A DNA stretch of 64,000 nucleotides from Leuctra nigra (Eukaryota > Arthropoda > Insecta > Plecoptera > Leuctridae): positions 25,780,954-25,844,953 of the forward strand of contig OW203764.1 in the NCBI GenBank assembly GCA_934045905.1, written 5' to 3'. The position numbers and the translations under genes are program-made. Shown here piece by piece: positions 59,723 to 64,000 of the stretch. Below the pieces are notes generated by a model, which ran no database searches, was not told where the DNA came from, and was given only the letters and a program-made list of their open reading frames with translations. Position 1 is the stretch's first letter. Every line of letters begins with the position of its first letter.

Positions 59723-61215
59723 TAATTCAATTCAATTCAATTTATTGGTCTGCTTTAAATTTACATTTGGTGGCAAACAACACTTCATATCAATTCGTCG
59801 TACATAATTGTCATACATTACAGTGACAATACAATACAATTTGACAGAGTTACAATAATATCAAACGGATAGATGCGAGTATATCTATGACATATTCTGA
59901 CATCTCTGACAGAGTTACAACACCATAAATGGATAGATAAATGCGAATGTTCTATGACACCTTAAAACTACGGAAATACCTATGCTTTCAGATAAATAGA
60001 CATAAACAGATAGATAGATAAAATGATAGACAACTAATCATTATGAATACCTCCTAATAATAAATTTGAACTTGGAAATATTTTTCTTTTCTTTAATCAT
60101 TGCAGCAGCTAGTTTGATTGTGGTGGTGATTTTGTCGCCTGTGGTTGACAGATTTCTTCTTTCTAGCTGTTCTTTAAGTTCCTTGGGTTGAAGGTCTTCG
60201 AAAAGTATCTGCTCAATGGAGCAATTGGAGTCAGTTTCATCATCATCCTTTTCCATGAGTACTTCTAACATTGCTTTGAATTCTAATATTGAATCCGGAA
60301 GATTTTTTAATGGCATCGAGTTCCATATGCGGATGCCCCTGCCAAGAAGGGAATGAAGACCTGGAGTGGTGACGTATCTCGGCAAACCAATCTTGTAATG
60401 GTGATCCTGTCTGCCCCCAGTGCGTTGTGGCAATGGTAGATGACTCCGCAGATCCGCCCAGCCTGGGTGGTTTGTTACGGCTTTGTACATACCGCACATG
60501 AGGGCTTTGTTTCTGCGGGTGGACAGAGGTTCCCACTTAAGGTGCTCCTGTAGCAATGTGTTACTTGTAAACCTATCAAAGTTCCAACTTACAAATCTGG
60601 CAGCTTTACGTTGTACTTTGTTTATCAGGTCGATGTGATTTTGTTGATGTGGTGACCATATTATACTGCCGTACTCAAGGAGAGGCCGAACAATTGAAAG
60701 GTATGCCTTCTCTCGGGCAAGAACTGACCCACCTTTAAGATTGCGCATCACAAAATACAGAACTTTAAATGATTTTGATACAATATTTCTTATATGGTTA
60801 TCCCATGAAAGCCTAGAACTGAATGTTATTCCTAGATATTTACATGTGCTGGACTTTGGGATTACTACATTATCTATTTTGTATACATAGTCTATTGATC
60901 TTGTACTGGACAAATTGAATGATACAAATTGTGTTTTTTTAACATTTAACCTCATGCCATTTGCTTCTATCCATAACAAAGTAGTATTTACATTCTCTTG
61001 AAGGGTAACACAATCAGCGATGTCTGTTACTTCCTGGTACAAGATACAATCATCAGCGTATAACCTAATATTACATGGAGCATTGTCTGCAATATCATTT
61101 ATGAACACAAGGAACAATAGTGGTCCTAAAACACTTCCCTGGGGAACACCGGAATTTACTGGAGTTGAGTCAGATAATATGTCCTGGAAACACCCACCTT
61201 CTGACCCAATGTGTT
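59723..61215 (-). mobile_element. 5'-truncated LINE with (AATTG)n tail
   Basis: The tail (59723-59742, AATTCAATTCAA on the plus strand) marks the 3' end of a minus-strand element. The coding region starts abruptly near 61200 with a stop just upstream of GSEGGCFQD, indicating 5' truncation. It lies upstream of the CCN start exon. Confidence 0.9.
60041..61200 (-). pseudogene. LINE reverse transcriptase C-terminal half with SAP domain
   Basis: The frame is open from about 61205 and carries motif B (NSGVPQGSVLGPLLF, at 61155-61110), motif C RLYADDCILY, the thumb (AYLSIVRPLLEYGSIIWSPH), and a C-terminal region with GIRIWNSMPLKNLP. After an acidic linker (KDDDETDSN) it ends with LQPKELKEQLERRNLSTTGD and a following helix, which fits the SAP motif (L-x-x-x-E-L-K-x-x-L-x-x-R-x-L-x-x-x-G-x-K), a nucleic-acid-binding helix pair. 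The 358-codon tail has no stop or shift, so the insertion is young or recently active. Motif A and all upstream domains are missing. Confidence 0.9.
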
Positions 61216-62134
61216 AAAACATGGGACGGATTAGTATTTTTGAGAACATTCTGTGATACAAATTGAGTCAGAATTTTCTCAACTAATCAACAATTTCGAT
61301 TATGTTTCAACTTGCGAAAAGAATACCAGAAACACAGTCAGAGCTGATTTTGCTACAACTGTCCATCGTAGGCCACGCATTGCCCTATCCTCCACAATTG
61401 CAGTGATGCAAAATGTATTTTACGTTTGCAGCTCTGGTTGCATATTTTAGGAGTTTGACTTATTGGGAATTGTTATAGTAGTCAATGGTTATAGCAGCGT
61501 AAAAGTTGGGAAAATATTTGTAATAATTCATAACTTTTTTATAATGTTCTTCAATTTGCATTTAAAAAAATGTGTTAATCAAAACAATGAGGGGATCAAC
61601 AACAATATACCTAACCTAGTGTTATTATAAATGCAATTGCATTCAATAAAATATCATTACCTAGATGTTTTAAGGCGGAGCTCGATTCTTATACCTACTT
61701 CAAAATTTCACTTCTTTTTCAGCATTGCATCGTGTAGATTTAAGTTTTATTAGATACAAGTTTCCATAATTGAATTCGTTCCTCAATGATTGAGTTTCAA
61801 ATGAAATCCGCGTTAAGCTGGTCTGCTGGGATTTGCTGTAAGCGGAAGACGCGGGACACCGTTCGTTCACTCGCAATGTTACTCCCTCGGGAGTTCTCTG
61901 AACAATTCCTCCGTCGCGGAGACATTAGAGAGACGAAACTTTAAATCAAGTCAGCTTTGAAGTGACGCTCGAAAAATTCGTTTCGTGGTTACACAACTTG
62001 GGATAAACTATCTAAAAATTAATTAATAATAGTCAAATGTGACTATTTAATAAGTTATCGCACATATGGTTTATCATAGATTTCAATAAAAGTATATTAA
62101 ACTGTTAACCAAGCTATTGTCAAAGGGTCTAGAT
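61216..62134. other. Nothing recognised
   Basis: AT-rich; no frame of interest. Confidence 0.5.
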
Positions 62135-62333
62135 TAGGTAATACTTGGAAAAAGCTTAAGTAACGCATTAATGAGCAAGCGTACAATACGTATAACATTG
62201 ATACGTAATACGTACAACGTTAAACGTTGATACGTACAACATGTGCGACCTGTTTGTAAGCACGGGCAGAAAAAAGCATAAAAATCAGATGTCATGCCAT
62301 AAACGATAATGGCACGCTCGCTTCGCTCTCTCA
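62135..62333 (+). mobile_element. Repeat family A, short internally deleted copy
   Basis: Begins TAATACTTGGAAAAAGC with TAACGC, like the start of the copy at 42050, and ends GCTCGCTTCGCTCTCTCAA. The bases TAATAC recur directly after the end (62334-62339), either a 6-base target duplication or coincidence, since TAATAC also precedes the 42050 copy. Interior has CGTACAATACG-type short repeats. Confidence 0.65.
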
Positions 62334-63830
62334 ATAATACAAATATATTATATTTAACTTTTGAAACAAAAACTTGTTTCTATGAATACACAGTAAAAGC
62401 GGATTAAGAGATAAATGTATTCAGTCTTCAATTGAATTTCTTGAACAAAAGCTTATTGTCATGAAGTGAACCATGTTTTTCTGTCAGCGTAACGCATTCA
62501 TCGGATTATTCGCGGACCGTCCCAGTCGATTCAGCGCCGAGCATTATGTTAAATCCCTTTCCAGAGAGTGGCGCTGAAACCCGTCCTAATTCTCCCCTTT
62601 TCTTCTCGTATATCTGTCCTAATTCTCCTCTCTTTCTCCTCCTCGCCGTGTCTCTCAATAAGTCTTCATCTTGGCGACTGCATGATTCACCGGGTTCGGC
62701 TCTTCGCGTTCTTCTTCGACTTCTTGTGCATACGGCATGATCGAGCATTCGTGACCACGTGATCAGATTCACGACCACCGGGATTTGTGAACTGTGCCAA
62801 TACAGACAGATATGGTTCTATGACAATTCAGACAATTGACATTAATGCGCATTAGTACTCAAACTCAATATTACAGAATCAGTATATTACGATTACGTAA
62901 ACTGCATTCAAATTATTAAACTGTAATCTGGTTATTCTTCATAATTCTTTAATGACCTACCTACGAAAATATATGCATAATAATTTTGCGTCAAGATGCA
63001 TTTTTTTTAGATACGCAGAACATTTCTGGTGAAAAAGATTTTTTTTGAACTGTCAAAAAAGCCGCTTCGGGCATTTTCCAGATTAGGTTTTAATACATTC
63101 CAAAAAATCCGATTAGTGAATTTGACATATGTCTGTCAAATCAAAACTGTGAAAAATATCTGTTTTATTCAACGTTTTAAATTTCGTACAAATAAGTAAG
63201 GCAATTATTAAAAATTCTTTTAAACTTTCTCGGGAACGTCTAAACGTTGGTGATGTCATATGGGCCTGAATTAGGTACAGAATATGCTAAGTTATGGATA
63301 TAAAATCTTGTATGTTTGCTGAAAGTTGGAAAAGTAGTAGCATTTTCCTGCTGCGGTGTGGCACCAAGAACGGTTACTTTCCAGCCGAGTCCCAGTCCTG
63401 GCTACTCCAGAAAACACCGCACAACTTAATCCCAGCACGCAATATTCACGTAACACAAAACTTTACCTCACTTCTCTCTCAAAAGTCCTTTAAATAAATT
63501 ACCATATTTTACAGCACAGCGTTTATTTCCCTTTTATTTCCTTGTCTAATGCTGGCGCGTTGATAGCTAAGGCTTCATTTGCATGTTTTTCAGCCGCTTC
63601 TATGTAAACCCTGCAATGCACAATGTGTGTCGACCCCAAAGCTTGCTATCATCAAGATGGGGCTGCATTAAGTTGACAGCACAACGTTCTGTCGTTTTGC
63701 TTGGGAACAAAATATGAAAGTTTATTTTAGTATCTTTATGGTATGTAGTAGAATGTCTTGAGCATTTTAGAAGTTCGTTTTGTTCTTTATCAGTAATTAC
63801 TTGCTCATCCCTTCTGCTCTCATTATTTAA
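62334..63830. other. Nothing supported
   Basis: A CT-rich stretch at 62560-62740 contains two partial repeats of CTAATTCTCC-type sequence; open frames on both strands there conflict. Confidence 0.45.
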
Positions 63831-64000
63831 TTGAGCGAGCGAAGCGAGCGACTCCATTTGGCTCTTTTAGCACGGACCTCTGTTTTTTTTTTGTTTTTTT
63901 TTTTGTTTTTGTTTTTGTATGCTAAAGGAAGCAATAGAAGTCGCACCGTTTCACCGATCGACCTGAAATTTTGCACACATGTAAAGACAACCTTCTCTGT
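63831..64000 (-). mobile_element. Repeat family A, truncated by the window end
   Basis: Inverted copy of bases 1-167 with about one substitution over 167 aligned bases. It begins TTGAGCGAGCGAAGCGAGCG and runs through the T-rich tract to ACAACCTTCTCTGT at the very end. Confidence 0.9.

Noticed and set aside
62506..62778. Arg/Glu-rich 90-residue ORF with KRGELG repeats
   Set aside because: Opposite-strand frames of similar length overlap it; the repeat comes from a CT-rich partial duplication.
1..64000. A single 64-kb transposon with the end repeats as its TIRs
   Set aside because: The same repeat also occurs internally at 42050, 19512 and 62135, is a short non-coding family, and no transposase, polymerase or capsid genes exist in the window.

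Overview
This is an AT-rich animal nuclear window, almost certainly from an arthropod and probably an insect. It has spliced genes with consensus splice sites, introns of tens of kilobases, several non-LTR retrotransposons with A-rich or short-period tails, many hAT/mariner/Harbinger-type small DNA transposons, and a tRNA-derived SINE head. A hemipteran such as a planthopper is my guess from repeat style only; species cannot be fixed without a search.

One host gene is supported, on the minus strand: a secreted matricellular protein of the CCN (CYR61/CTGF/NOV) family. Three exons are visible: signal peptide (53242-53386), complete 12-cysteine IGFBP domain (27298-27508) and the start of a VWC domain (8586-8677). 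The reading phases agree (0 into 0, then 1 into 1). Introns are about 25.7 kb and 18.6 kb. An acceptor before exon 1 implies a further 5' UTR exon upstream, and the rest of VWC plus any TSP1 and cystine-knot exons were not found and probably lie left of the window.

The most unusual feature is that two exon starts of this gene have been tandemly duplicated together with their 3' splice sites. The IGFBP exon start and its acceptor form a 19-copy minisatellite (27509-28920). The exon with the start codon and signal peptide is duplicated next to itself (53308-53578), and its second copy encodes only a signal peptide followed by a stop.

The introns and flanks are packed with mobile DNA. From left to right: a repeat family that also closes the window in inverted orientation (1-167, 63831-64000); two large inverted copies of a Helentron-like element with a 118-bp satellite carrying a CRE-ETS-(YY1-like) composite motif (about 211-2497 and 11206-12665), plus two fragments; assorted MITEs; an endonuclease/reverse-transcriptase LINE (19512-25576) split by a 2.6-kb hAT-like element that itself holds a satellite and a nested hAT MITE; a tRNA-like SINE head (33735-33807); a three-arm palindromic structure (35485-36036); a hAT MITE built of GATATTTC-type repeats (44846-45590); more LINE copies (43738-44369, 48374-50140, 59723-61215), the last with a C-terminal SAP domain; and a long-armed foldback element (57467-59088). 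No protein other than the CCN gene and the LINE products was convincingly recognised.
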